A DNA stretch of 64,000 nucleotides from Candidatus Fredericiella danica (lineage in GTDB: Bacteria; Chloroflexota; Anaerolineae; Caldilineales; Caldilineaceae). Both the position numbers and the translations under genes were made by a program. A model generated the notes under the pieces. The model did not search any database and was not told the origin of the DNA. It saw only the letters and a list, made by a program, of their open reading frames with translations. The stretch covers positions 12,978 to 76,977 of the forward strand of contig JADJPH010000024.1 of NCBI GenBank assembly GCA_016713335.1, written 5' to 3'. This document shows positions 21,112-29,699 of the stretch, in pieces. Within the stretch, counting starts at the first letter, position 1. Each line of letters opens with the position of its first letter.

Positions 21112-22664
21112 ATGTCTGCCTTTCGCGCCCTACTGTCCGTCTCTGACAAGACGGGCCTGATTGAGTTTGCGCGGCAATTGGTTGCTGCGGGTGCAGAACT
21201 TGTGGCCAGCGGCGGGACAGCGCGTGCCATTGCTGCGGCTGGCATCCCTGTGTTGCAGGTCGAAGACATTACCCATTTCCCTGAAATTCTGGGGGGTCGT
21301 GTCAAGACCCTGCACCCTGCCGTGCATGGTGGCATTCTGGCGCGCCGGACGCCGCAACATCTCGATGAACTCGCGGCACATGCCATCCGTCCCATCGATG
21401 TCGTGGTTGTGAACCTCTACCCATTTCAACGGACGATCATGCAACCGGCGGTCACCCTGGCGACCGCCGTCGAGGAGATCGACATTGGCGGTGTTACGCT
21501 CCTCCGTGCCGCCGCAAAAAACCACGAATCAGTCACCGTGGTTTGCGACCCCACCGACTATGCCGCGGTCAGCGCCGCCTTCGCCAATGGTGGCGTTTCC
21601 ATGGCGCTGCGCAAACGACTTGCCGTCAAGGCGTTCCGGCATACCGCTGAGTACGACTCTGCGATCGCCACCTATCTCGCCACCCAGGTTGGCGCCGATA
21701 CACCTGCGGTCGAGGAGCACCCTGCGCCACTCGCCGCCTATGTGCACCTCGATCTCCAGCGGCTACAACTGAATCGCTATGGTGAGAACCCGCATCAGAG
21801 TGGTGGCCTCTATGGTTATGTCGGGGGAGAAACCGGCGTTTGAAATCATCAGCGGCAAAGAAATGAGCTATGACAACTGGCTCGATTTGGATGGCGCCTG
21901 GTCCGCCGCACAAGATTTTCCAGACCCAACCGTCGTGATCATCAAACACGGCAATCCCTGCGGGCTTGCATCGGCGGATACCCTTTTGGAAGCCTATCAC
22001 AAAGCGCTCGCCTCTGACCCGGTGAGCGCGTTCGGCGGCATCGTTGCCGTCAACCGCACCCTCGATCTTGAAGCAGCCGAAAGGATGGCGGATCTCTTCC
22101 TGGAAGTGATCGTTGCACCCGCCTATGAACCGGAGGCGCTCTCCTCCTCCTCGGAAAGAAGAAAAACCTGCGCCTCCTTGTCTACACCGGCGCGCCGCTG
22201 CGCCCCCTGTCGCTCCGCAGTATCGTGGGTGGTGTGCTGATGCAGGAGATCGACCGCAGTCAGGAAGACATGGATCCAGAAAACTGGAATGTCGTGACAG
22301 GACGCCAACCCACGCCCCAGCAACTTGCCGATCTTGCCTTTGCATGGCGGGTTGCGCGCAACGTGAAAAGCAATGCCATCGTCTATGTGGTCGATAGCGC
22401 CACCGTGGGCGTTGGCGCCGGCCAAATGAGTCGCGTGGACTCCGTCCTGGTCGCCGGTCACAAGGCCGGCGAACGCGCCCGCGGGCGGTCATGGCGTCTG
22501 ACGCCTTCTTCCCGTTTGCCGACGGTATCGAGGCTGCGGCCAAACATGGCATCACCGCCATCGTCCAGCCGGGCGGCTCCGTGCGCGACGAGGACGTCAT
22601 CGACGCCGCCAATCGCATGGGGATCGTGATGTGCTTCACGGGGACAAGGCATTTCAGGCATTAG
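21112..22664 (+). CDS. purH: Bifunctional AICAR transformylase / IMP cyclohydrolase, three frame changes
   Basis: About 517 residues in four frame segments. PurH performs the last two steps of IMP synthesis: formylation of AICAR (ZMP) with 10-formyl-THF and ring closure. The N-terminal MGS-like cyclohydrolase domain starts FRALLSVSDKTGLIEFARQL and includes GGRVKTLHPAVHGGIL. The transformylase domain shows RYGENPHQ, GKEMSYDNWLDLDGAW, VIIKHGNPCGLASAD and DPVSAFGGIVA. The last segment is ASDAFFPFADGIEAAAKHGITAIVQPGGSVRDEDVI...MCFTGTRHFRH. Frames change near 21828 (GGGGG), 22145 and 22485; each join restores homology. Start ATG 21112 has AAGGAG upstream. Regulation is probably by the leader riboswitch. 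Confidence 0.95.
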
Positions 22665-22670
22665 AACTAA

Positions 22671-22767
22671 TTGCGTATCTCGTATCTCGTGTTTTTTGAC
22701 GACTGGCGCGATACTTAGCGTGTGCTCGGTGTCAGCGAGCACGGACTACGAGATACGAGATACGCAA
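22671..22767. repeat. Perfect 20-bp inverted repeat with nested hairpin
   Basis: Left arm 22671-22690 (ttgcgtatctcgtatctcgt) and right arm 22748-22767 are perfect complements. The central loop holds a second stem, gtgctcg (22722-22728) with cgagcac (22736-22742). It follows purH by 7 bp and could end its transcript. Part of the arm sequence recurs at 52998-53013, so this looks like a member of a dispersed intergenic repeat family. Confidence 0.75.
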
Positions 22768-22924
22768 AACATGACACGCCCCGCCTTTCGCAGTCCCGCA
22801 CTTTATGTGACAAATGTCCTTTGTTACCCGCAGGGGGGTGGTGCATACTAGTACGCACTGTCTGGCGTTCGCATACTTCCCTGTTTGGCGTATCAACAGT
22901 CCAGACAGCTTTGGGGAGGGTGGT

Positions 22925-23260
22925 ATGAAGATTGTGATGGATCGTGGCTATTGTGATGCAACGTTGAACTTCTGTTCGCGTTGTTCCGCGGCTTTCTTCC
23001 GCAAGCCGATGGGCACCGATCGGCCGTGCATCGTCGAGATTGTCGATGACGGGAATGACGAACTGCTCCACTTTGTGGTCCTCACAGATGATCGGACGCT
23101 TGAATTCGACTTGACCAAAGACCTGCAGGAAGGGCTTGCCGTGGAAGGTTGGGAATTCCTGGCCGGCTTTGATCCAGGCTTATTCCGACATGGTGCGGCG
23201 GACCGCTGGCGCCAGTTGTCCCATATACCCGCCCACCATGAACACAACGCCACCCCTTAG
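22925..23260 (+). CDS. Small cysteine-containing protein of unknown function
   Basis: 111 residues starting MKIVMDRGYCDATLNFCSRC. Three cysteines (C10, C17, C20) in the first 20 residues, in a CxxxxxxCxxC arrangement, suggest metal binding or redox activity, and the remainder is rich in acidic residues (VEIVDDGNDELLHFVVLTDD). I do not recognise a named family. ATG 22925 was chosen over the longer frame from 22814 because of GGGGAGGG just upstream and the conserved-looking N-terminus. A strong terminator follows at 23326-23360. Confidence 0.6.
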   Translation: MKIVMDRGYCDATLNFCSRCSAAFFRKPMGTDRPCIVEIVDDGNDELLHFVVLTDDRTLEFDLTKDLQEGLAVEGWEFLAGFDPGLFRHGAADRWRQLSHIPAHHEHNATP

Positions 23261-23325
23261 GTTGGGCGCACATCGTTTCGTTTGCTGAATTTACCAGGTC
23301 TGACCGGTTCCTCCTTGTTCTTTGG

Positions 23326-23360
23326 AAACGCAGTGCATGCTTAAGGTATGCACTGCGTTT
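23326..23360 (+). terminator. Rho-independent terminator
   Basis: A 13-bp perfect stem (aaacgcagtgcat / atgcactgcgttt) with a 9-base loop, followed by tcatttctt. It lies about 65 bp after the small cysteine protein gene. Confidence 0.8.
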
Positions 23361-23388
23361 TCATTTCTTGACTGGATAACCAGAAAAT

Positions 23389-23862
23389 ATGGACAACCAG
23401 CAACCCCGCCGGGGCATCGATGACTTTATCTCCTATATCAGCGCGCAGGCTGCGCTCGCCCCCCCTGGGTATCCGGGCGCAGCCTGGTTTATCCTGCAGA
23501 CTTGCGCAGAATGCGCCAACATCCGGCTCCAGGATCTCGGTAATCTACGACGCTTCTTGCGCCAGATGGCCGGCTCTCCTCCGCTGCGTTTCAACACCGC
23601 CGGGTTTCGCCCAGAATTGGTGGATGATCGCAACCCTGTGCGTCATTACATGGCCTTCGTATTTGTTGGCTTTTGGGCGCCTAACCCAATCGGGATCACG
23701 ATGCTCTATGCATGGGAGATGGCGGGCTTTGTGCGCTATGGTGGCGTCTGGAGTCCACGCGATATTGCCTGCGGTCAGGTTGGTCTACGCCATGGCGCCC
23801 TGGTCGCTCGCTTTAGCCCGGCTGTGCTGCCCGGACTGATCGCAGGGGAACTGGCGCGTTGA
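23389..23862 (+). CDS. Hypothetical protein
   Basis: 157 residues (MDNQQPRRGIDDFISYISAQ). There is no recognised domain. A central hydrophobic stretch (HYMAFVFVGFWAPNPIGITMLYAWEMAGFV) could be one or two membrane or buried helices. The last 78 bp overlap the end of the convergent rnhA frame, which suggests that one of the two ends is extended by a frame error. No Shine-Dalgarno stands out. It is retained because it is the longest coherent frame in the interval and follows a terminator directly. Confidence 0.5.
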   Translation: MDNQQPRRGIDDFISYISAQAALAPPGYPGAAWFILQTCAECANIRLQDLGNLRRFLRQMAGSPPLRFNTAGFRPELVDDRNPVRHYMAFVFVGFWAPNPIGITMLYAWEMAGFVRYGGVWSPRDIACGQVGLRHGALVARFSPAVLPGLIAGELAR

Positions 23863-24389
23863 CTCAGGATCCGTCACCAACCTGTCGGGGCCCGGGTGAA
23901 GGCGGGGCGGCGCATTCGAGGAATCGAGTGGGTCGTTATCGGTGACGGTGCGAGCTGCGGAATTTGCCAGTACATCCGCCCGCTCGTTCAGGGCGTCGCC
24001 TGCATGGCCTTTGGTCCACCGCCACTCGATGCCGCCGGCCGGCTCGTGGCGCGCAACAGCCAAGCAGCAATTGCTGCCACAAGTCCCGATTCTTGACCGG
24101 CTGTTTGGATGCTGTTTTCCAACCTTTCCGCTGCCATCCATGGACCCACTCGGTGATGCCTTTGCGAAGATATTCGCTATCTGTGTACAGTTCCACTTGG
24201 CAGGGCCGTTTTGAGCGCATTGAGCGCCTCAAGCGCGGCCCTCAATTCCATGCGGTTGTTGGTCGTCGCACGATAGCGCCCCGACAATTCCTTCACATGC
24301 TCGCCGTAGCGCAGGATCGCCGCCCAACCGCCTGGCCCGGGGTTTCCCAGGCACCCGCCATCCGTGTAGATAACGACGGGTTCGCTCAC
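23785..24389 (-). CDS. rnhA: Ribonuclease HI, two frame changes
   Basis: RNase HI cuts the RNA strand of RNA-DNA hybrids. Three frame segments join to a complete enzyme: VVIYTDGGCLGNPGPGGWAA with the first catalytic Asp, NNRMELRAALEAL with the catalytic Glu, QVELYTDSEYLRKGITEWVHGW with the second Asp, and WTKGHAGDALNERADVLAN with the conserved His and last Asp. Frames change near 24205 and 24060. The start overlaps the stop of the upstream M23 gene (ATGA at 24386-24389). The C-terminal tail after ADVLANSAARTV is long and overlaps the opposite gene, so the true stop may be earlier. Confidence 0.88.
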
Positions 24390-25891
24390 TGCTTGGTTCG
24401 CAATTCTACAAAGGTCGTCTGTCCTTCGCGGACAAAAAACTCAGCACGCACCGGCTCGCCATTGACATTGCCAATCAAAACATAGTACCCCGCAGGCACG
24501 TCACCCATGGCGCCATTTTCGCCCCAGGCCGGATCCGGACCAATGTTCTCATTGTCCAGATAAGTCTCGATCAGGCGCCCCCAGACGGCCTGATTGTTTT
24601 CAAAGCGGGCGAGCGTCAGTCGCTGCCCGGGCCATGAGCGACCATCGGCTGTCATCAGCCGCACCGCAACGGCGCCATTCCCTGGCAGCGGAGTGAGCCA
24701 AAGATAGGGGTTTACACTATGTGCGTAATCGTTGGTCCCGATCCGCATTTCGACGTGAAGATGGGGGCCAATCGCAATGCCCGTCATGCCGACTGCACCG
24801 ACCACATCGCCCGGCGCCACACGTTGGCCTTTCTGCACGGTGACCTGGCTTAGGTGCCCATAGAGTACAAACGCGTCAAGCCCACCGCCACCCACACTCA
24901 GCTTTTGATCAAGCCGGATGACCACGGCATTCCCATAGAAGTTGGGATACGGGCCTAATGCATCCGGGTCATCCATCCCCGCATGCACTACCTCGCCACC
25001 GACGCCGGCGCGCACGGGCGTCCCATAGGGATTCGCAACGTCGATGCCGTGGTGCGGGCGATAGCGACCACCACCCGTCGACCCGAATTGATAACTCGGC
25101 GCGGCGATCTGATTGCCGTCATCGGCCAGAATGGCCGGACCGACCCAAAGGCGTCGGCGTCGGCGGTGCTTCCACGAGGGTTGGGACGGGCGTAATCTTG
25201 GGCTCCAGACCAGGCAACGGAATGACTTGCACCTGGGCGAGCGGTCCGTTCACGACCTCTTCCACCATTGGTGGCACGACCAGGGATGCCAGGTCAAACT
25301 GGCTGGCAGGTAGTTCACCGGCGCCGGGGTTGCTTGCGACCGCAGGCTCCACCGCGCTTACATCCATCGTCTGTTCACCACCGGTGACCGCCAACGGGCG
25401 ATCCACGAGGACACCGGCAATTGACAGCGCACGCACCGCACCGGGGGTCGGCGTCACGATCACAATCTGCATGGGCACTGACTGGGGATTGCCGTCATTC
25501 ACCGTCTGCATGGGGGGTGCCGGCAATTCCTGGCGTCGGAGTAAAGGTCGGAGACGCAGCCACCGCGGGCCGATGCTGCTTCGCAGCCGGCAACGCTCCG
25601 TCCCTCCCGTGGCCACAACCACCAGCCGGCGACGAGGAGCACTGCCGCACCCCCGGTTGCAAGCGCCAACACCAGCAAACCACGCGGCGCATGTGCGCCG
25701 GCATTCGGAGGTGCAGGAGATGCATCGCCGGCATGCTCTGCCTGTTGCTGTGCTAGAATGGCGTAACGTTCGTCGGCCTTTTGAAGCAACGGCTTGCCCG
25801 CTGCGTCTACGCCAGGCCGGCGCGAGGAAGGCGAACCTTGAGCGAAGCCGAGCGCATCACGCACGCGGCGGGCGATTTCACTGAATATCAA
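24386..25891 (-). CDS. Membrane-anchored M23-family metallopeptidase, frame changes
   Basis: About 500 residues. A short cytoplasmic N-terminus is followed by one membrane helix (GLLVLALATGGAAVLLVAGWWLW), a proline/valine-rich linker, and a C-terminal LytM/M23 peptidase domain. The zinc-site elements are visible: GGRYRPHHGIDVANPYGTPVRAG, with His and Asp ligands, and IAIGPHLHVEMRIG, with the HxH pair. M23 enzymes cut peptidoglycan cross-bridges or act as regulators. Frames change near 25560 and 25100. A small beta domain follows the peptidase (VRLMTADGRSWPGQRLTLARF). The start could be 25891 or GTG 25864; both overlap the divergent trmD start region. Confidence 0.8.
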
Positions 25892-26751
25892 ACGGAACCT
25901 CTCCGCTGTCTACACTTCGACATCTTCACCCTGTTCCCGAATATGTTCGAGGGTCCCTTCGGCGAGAGCATCATTGCCCGCGCCCGAGAACGGTCGTTGA
26001 TCTCGATTTCCCTGCACAACATCCGTGACTACACGACTGACCGCCATCACATCTGCGATGACACCCCATATGGGGGCGGCGGCGGGATGGTGATGAAACC
26101 TGAACCGATCGCACGGGCCGTCGAAACGGTCCTGACGCGGCCGGCCGGCTGGCAACTCGCCCCGGCAGACGCCTACCCGGGTTGCCCTCTTGGGAACCCG
26201 ACCTACCGGCAACATTGCCCGATGGCGTCCCGATTATCCTGCTCACACCCGAGGGCCGCACCTTCAATCAGACGGTCGCTGACGAACTGAGCAAGCGCCA
26301 ACGCCTTGCCCTCATCTGTGGTCGCTATGAAGGCGTTGACGAACGCATTCGCACCCAACTGGTCACCGACGAGATCAGCATCGGTGACTTTGTGATCAGT
26401 GGCGGCGAACTGGCGGCCATGCTCATCGTTGATGCCGTCACCCGGCTCCTGCCAGGCGCACTGGGCCATCCCCTGGGCGCCTATCAGGATAGCCATTCGG
26501 CCGGCGTGGGCGGTGTACTCGAAGGTCCTCAATACACACGGCCCCCGGTTTTTCGCGGCGAGCCGATTCCACCCATCCTGACGAGTGGGCACCATGCCAA
26601 CCTGACTCGCTGGCGGCGCGAACAGGCGCTGCTCCGCACCCTTGCCCGCCGTCCCGATCTGCTGCGCAGCGCGGTGCTGTCCGCCGCCGATCGCCGCTTT
26701 CTCAAAGAGAACGGATGGGACCCGCCAGATGAGCGTCCTGGCTCAGTCTGA
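25838..26751 (+). CDS. trmD: tRNA (guanine37-N1)-methyltransferase, one frame change
   Basis: TrmD methylates G37 next to the anticodon and prevents frameshifting. FDIFTLFPNMFEGPFGESI and DDTPYGGGGGMVMKPEPI are in the first segment. PIILLTPEGRTFNQ, LICGRYEGVDERI and DEISIGDFVISGGELAAM, the SPOUT-knot AdoMet site, are in the second. The frame changes near 26190. The start is uncertain: no ATG lies near the usual N-terminus (LHFDIFTLFP at 25913), so I give TTG 25838, which has GAGGAAGG upstream. A further base error in the start region is possible. trmD-rplS order is usual in bacteria. Confidence 0.92.
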
Positions 26752-26893
26752 CCTCAGACTGGCGGCGCAAACCGCGTCATTATAGTGGCGTTGGGTAGGG
26801 GGTAACAAATCCAGGGTAGCGGGGGTGGCGGGAGGATGGGTCATAGAGATGACCGCCAGGCGCGGAGTAGTTTACAAATAAGCGGGCACCGGT

Positions 26894-26923
26894 TTGGCTT
26901 TCGCAGGGCGCTTGTGCTATAGT
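26894..26923 (+). promoter_or_regulatory. Promoter of rplS
   Basis: TTGGCT (26894-26899), an 18-base spacer and TATAGT (26918-26923) form a plausible sigma-70 promoter about 110 bp before rplS. The leader contains a small hairpin (accgc-cccgt-gcggt near 27000), which could take part in L19 autoregulation. The latter is speculative. Confidence 0.5.
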
Positions 26924-27036
26924 TTGAAAGTTGTATTGCGCCCAGAGCCGCGTCTAGAGGCGCCGATGGCGTGACGATAAACGGTGAAACCAGGCAAAAC
27001 CGCCCCGTGCGGTGGTATTTTGAAGGACGGTCCAGC

Positions 27037-27399
27037 ATGACAAACGCACTGATGGCTTCGCTGCAGCCAGAATTAAAAGCAGAATTTCCGGAAATCGGGC
27101 CGGGCGACACCGTGCGCGTCCACCAACGCATCCGTGAAGGGCGCAACGAACGCATTCAGGTCTTCCAGGGTGTCGTGATCGCAATGCGCGGCGGCAAGCT
27201 GCCGGGCGCGACCTACACCGTGCGCCGCACCGGCGCCCACGGCGTTGGCGTCGAACGCACGTTCCCGCTCTACAGCACCACAGTCGACAAGGTCGAAGTC
27301 CTGCGCAAGGCAAAGGTCCGCCGCGCCCAGCTCTACTTCCTCCGCGATCGCCAGGGCAAGTCCGCTCGCCTCAAAGAAAAGCGCTTCCTCAAGGTTTAG
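27037..27399 (+). CDS. rplS: 50S ribosomal protein L19
   Basis: 120 residues, the normal L19 size, at the interface of the ribosomal subunits. FPEIGPGDTVRVHQRIREGRNERIQVFQGVVIAMRGG is the diagnostic core and RRAQLYFLRDRQGKSARLKEK the C-terminal signature. ATG 27037 was chosen over 26971 for length and the AAGGA upstream. A rho-independent terminator follows at 27442-27472. Confidence 0.97.
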   Translation: MTNALMASLQPELKAEFPEIGPGDTVRVHQRIREGRNERIQVFQGVVIAMRGGKLPGATYTVRRTGAHGVGVERTFPLYSTTVDKVEVLRKAKVRRAQLYFLRDRQGKSARLKEKRFLKV

Positions 27400-27441
27400 G
27401 GATTTCGTTTTCCTGAAATCGCTTCTGATTTTGCGTGACTT

Positions 27442-27472
27442 ACGGCACCGGTCATCGACCGGCGCCGTTTTT
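27442..27472 (+). terminator. Rho-independent terminator after rplS
   Basis: A stem of 12 positions (acggcaccggtc / gaccggcgccgt, one mismatch) with a 3-base loop and five T after it, 43 bp from the rplS stop. Confidence 0.9.
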
Positions 27473-27511
27473 CGTTTGTCGCTCCCAATTCCTCAATAGT
27501 ACAATAGTGCG

Positions 27512-28151
27512 ATGGTGGAAGCTCCCTCATTCGAGCAAGAAACCCGTCTCTGGAACAAAGGCTACGCACGGATCGCCGGTCTTGATGAAGCCGGACGTGG
27601 TGCACTTGCAGGTCCTGTCGTCGCGGGTGCGGTGATCATCGCGCCCGACGCCATGCAAGCGGAATGCTGGTGTCACGTGCGCGACTCGAAACTGCTCTCG
27701 CAAGCCCAACGGGAGGCGCTCTTTGAACCGATTCAGGCAACCCGCGCTGGCGTGGGGCATCGGTGCGGTCGGCGCCGCGGCAATCGACATCATAGGCATC
27801 GCCGCCGCGACCCGCGCCGCCATGCAGCAGGCGATCGCCAACCTGGCGGTACGTCCGGACTATTTGCTCATCGACTGGGTCAAACTACCCCTGGTGAACC
27901 TGCCCCAAAGCAGCACAGCCAAGGCGGATCGCCGCATCGTCAGCGTCGCCGCGGCGTCCATTCTCGCCAAGGTCTATCGGGATCATCTGATGTGCGGGCT
28001 GGGCGCCCTTCACCCTGGCTATGGGTTCGCCGACCATAAGGGGTACGGCGCGCCTGCGCATCTGGCCGCGCTGGCGCAGTACGGCCCCTGTCCAGAACAC
28101 CGGCACAGCTTCTCGCCACTTTCGCACGCGCCAGGACTCTTTGATGGCTGA
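27512..28151 (+). CDS. rnhB: Ribonuclease HII, one frame change
   Basis: RNase HII removes ribonucleotides misincorporated in DNA. The first segment has YARIAGLDEAGRGALAGPVVAGAVI, with the catalytic Asp-Glu pair, and DSKLLSQAQRE. The second has PDYLLIDWVKLPL, with the third Asp, STAKADRRIVSVAAASILAKVYRDHLM and YGFADHKGYGAPAHLAAL. The frame changes near 27750 (TRAGVGH to ALAWGIGAVGA). At about 212 residues joined it has the family length. It overlaps yraN by 8 bp. Confidence 0.93.
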
Positions 28152-28563
28152 CGCCACCCATGCCCCCGCGGACCCGCGGAAACGGCTTGGCGCAGCCGGT
28201 GAAACGCTTGCAGTGCAGAAGCTGATCGAAGCCGGCTTCACCATTCACGCCCGCAATTGGCGGTGCCGCGCCGGCGAGATCGATATCGTTGCCGAAGAAG
28301 ATGCCCCAGACTACGCACGCGGTCTAGCCGCCGCCCCCTGGCTGGTGCTTGTCGAGGTGCGCACCCGGCGCGGCGACGCCTTTGGCACCGCGTTGCAGTC
28401 GATCACGCCCGCTAAACAGCGTAAACTCCGCACCGTCGCCGGTCACTACCTGGCGGCAACCGGGTGGACGGGACCCTGGCGGATCGATGTTGTCGCCATC
28501 CAACTGGATCGCCAGGGGCATTTGGTTGAGATCGAGCATGTTAAAGGCGCCGTGCTGGGATAA
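28144..28563 (+). CDS. yraN: YraN family protein (UPF0102, nuclease-like fold)
   Basis: 139 residues. The restriction-endonuclease-like fold is marked by RLGAAGETLAVQKLIEAGFTIHARNWRCRAGEIDIVAEE and WLVLVEVRTRRGDAFG, which contain the E-xn-(E)ID and ExK-like positions of the family. The molecular function is not firmly established. Its position after rnhB is highly conserved across bacteria and supports the call. ATG 28144 overlaps the rnhB end. Confidence 0.92.
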   Translation: MADATHAPADPRKRLGAAGETLAVQKLIEAGFTIHARNWRCRAGEIDIVAEEDAPDYARGLAAAPWLVLVEVRTRRGDAFGTALQSITPAKQRKLRTVAGHYLAATGWTGPWRIDVVAIQLDRQGHLVEIEHVKGAVLG

Positions 28564-28584
28564 GAGGGCGGAGGAAATTGTCCA

Positions 28585-29534
28585 TTGTCAATTAGTTCCT
28601 GGCCCGCTCTTCCCCCCTGCTTACTCTCCTCGGTCCCACTGCCGTCGGCAAGACCGAGCTGAGCCTGCAACTCGCCGAACGCTTCGGGGGGGAGATCGTC
28701 AGCGCCGACAGCCGGCAGATCTATCGCGGGATGGACATCGGCACGGCCAAGGCGACACCCGCCGAGCAGGCGCGCGCGCCGCACCACCTGCTCGACCTCC
28801 GTGCCCCGGATGAGGTGATCACCCTCGCCGAATTCCAGGCGCTCGCCTATGCCACCATCGATGACATCCACCGGCGTGCTCGCCTCCCGATCCTCGCCGG
28901 CGGCACGGTCCTCTACGTGCGCGCGGTCGTGGAAGGGTTGCGCATTCCCGCGGTCGCACCCGACCCCGTGCTGCGCGCCCAACTCGAAGCCGAGCTCGCT
29001 GAGCATGGGGTCGCCGCGTTAGCCGACCGCCTGCGCTCACTTGACCCCGCCGGCGCGGCGCAAACCGACCTGCGCAATCCCCGTCGCGTCTTGCGGGCGC
29101 TCGAAATCGTGATCCAGACCGGACAATCACAGCGCGAACTCGAGGGCGCCGACCCACCCGCATACCGCATGTTGACGTTGGCGCTCACCCGCGATCGCAC
29201 GGCGCTGTACCCGCGCATCGATGCCCGCGTGGACGCCATGATCGCCGCCGGTCTACTCGATGAAACCCGCAGGCTCGTGGACGCCGGCTATGATCCTGCA
29301 TTGCCTGCTATGACGTCGCTTGGTTACCGGGAGATGGTGCAGGTGCTGAAGGGTGAACTCACGATGGGCGCGGCGGCCGAACACATCAAGACCGAGACAC
29401 ACCGCTATGTACGCCACCAGATGACCTGGCTGCGCAAACTACCTTATGTGGAATGGGTTGATCTAGACACTGTCGCGCCAGGGGAAGTTGTTGCGCAGGT
29501 GGCAGCATGGCTTGAAGGTGCAGAATCGCATTGA
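28585..29534 (+). CDS. miaA: tRNA dimethylallyltransferase, start in a possible homopolymer error
   Basis: MiaA adds the dimethylallyl group to A37 of tRNAs reading U-starting codons. LLTLLGPTAVGKTELSLQLAERFGGEIVSADSRQIYRGMDIGTAK contains the P-loop and the DSRQ motif. HHLLDLRAPDEVITLAEFQ and LPILAGGTVLYVRAVVEGL follow, and ETHRYVRHQMTWLRK is the tRNA-binding end. The frame is open only from 28596 with CTG codons as possible starts. TTG 28585 becomes in frame if the C6 run at 28612-28617 has lost one base, giving a normal N-terminus. A 15-bp terminator follows. Confidence 0.93.
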
Positions 29535-29583
29535 GAGGGCACAACTGAGCGAGATCGTACAGCCAGGCACGCCATAGAAAACA

Positions 29584-29618
29584 GGCTCGCCAGGTAGCGT
29601 GATGCTACCTGGCGAGCC
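29584..29618. terminator. Terminator hairpin between miaA and the S8 protease gene
   Basis: A perfect 15-bp stem (ggctcgccaggtagc / gctacctggcgagcc) with a 5-base loop between convergent genes. There is no long T-run on either side. It may act for both transcripts. Confidence 0.75.
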
Positions 29619-29699
29619 ATCGAACGACCTAAACCGATTCCACGGTGAAACCCACAGGTGGCGGGCGGAGTTTCGTGCAGATTTCACCCCGGCATTCGT

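Noticed and set aside
21779..22629. Two separate ORFs that could be read as independent small genes
   Set aside because: Both are segments of purH; joined with their neighbours they give a full-length enzyme.
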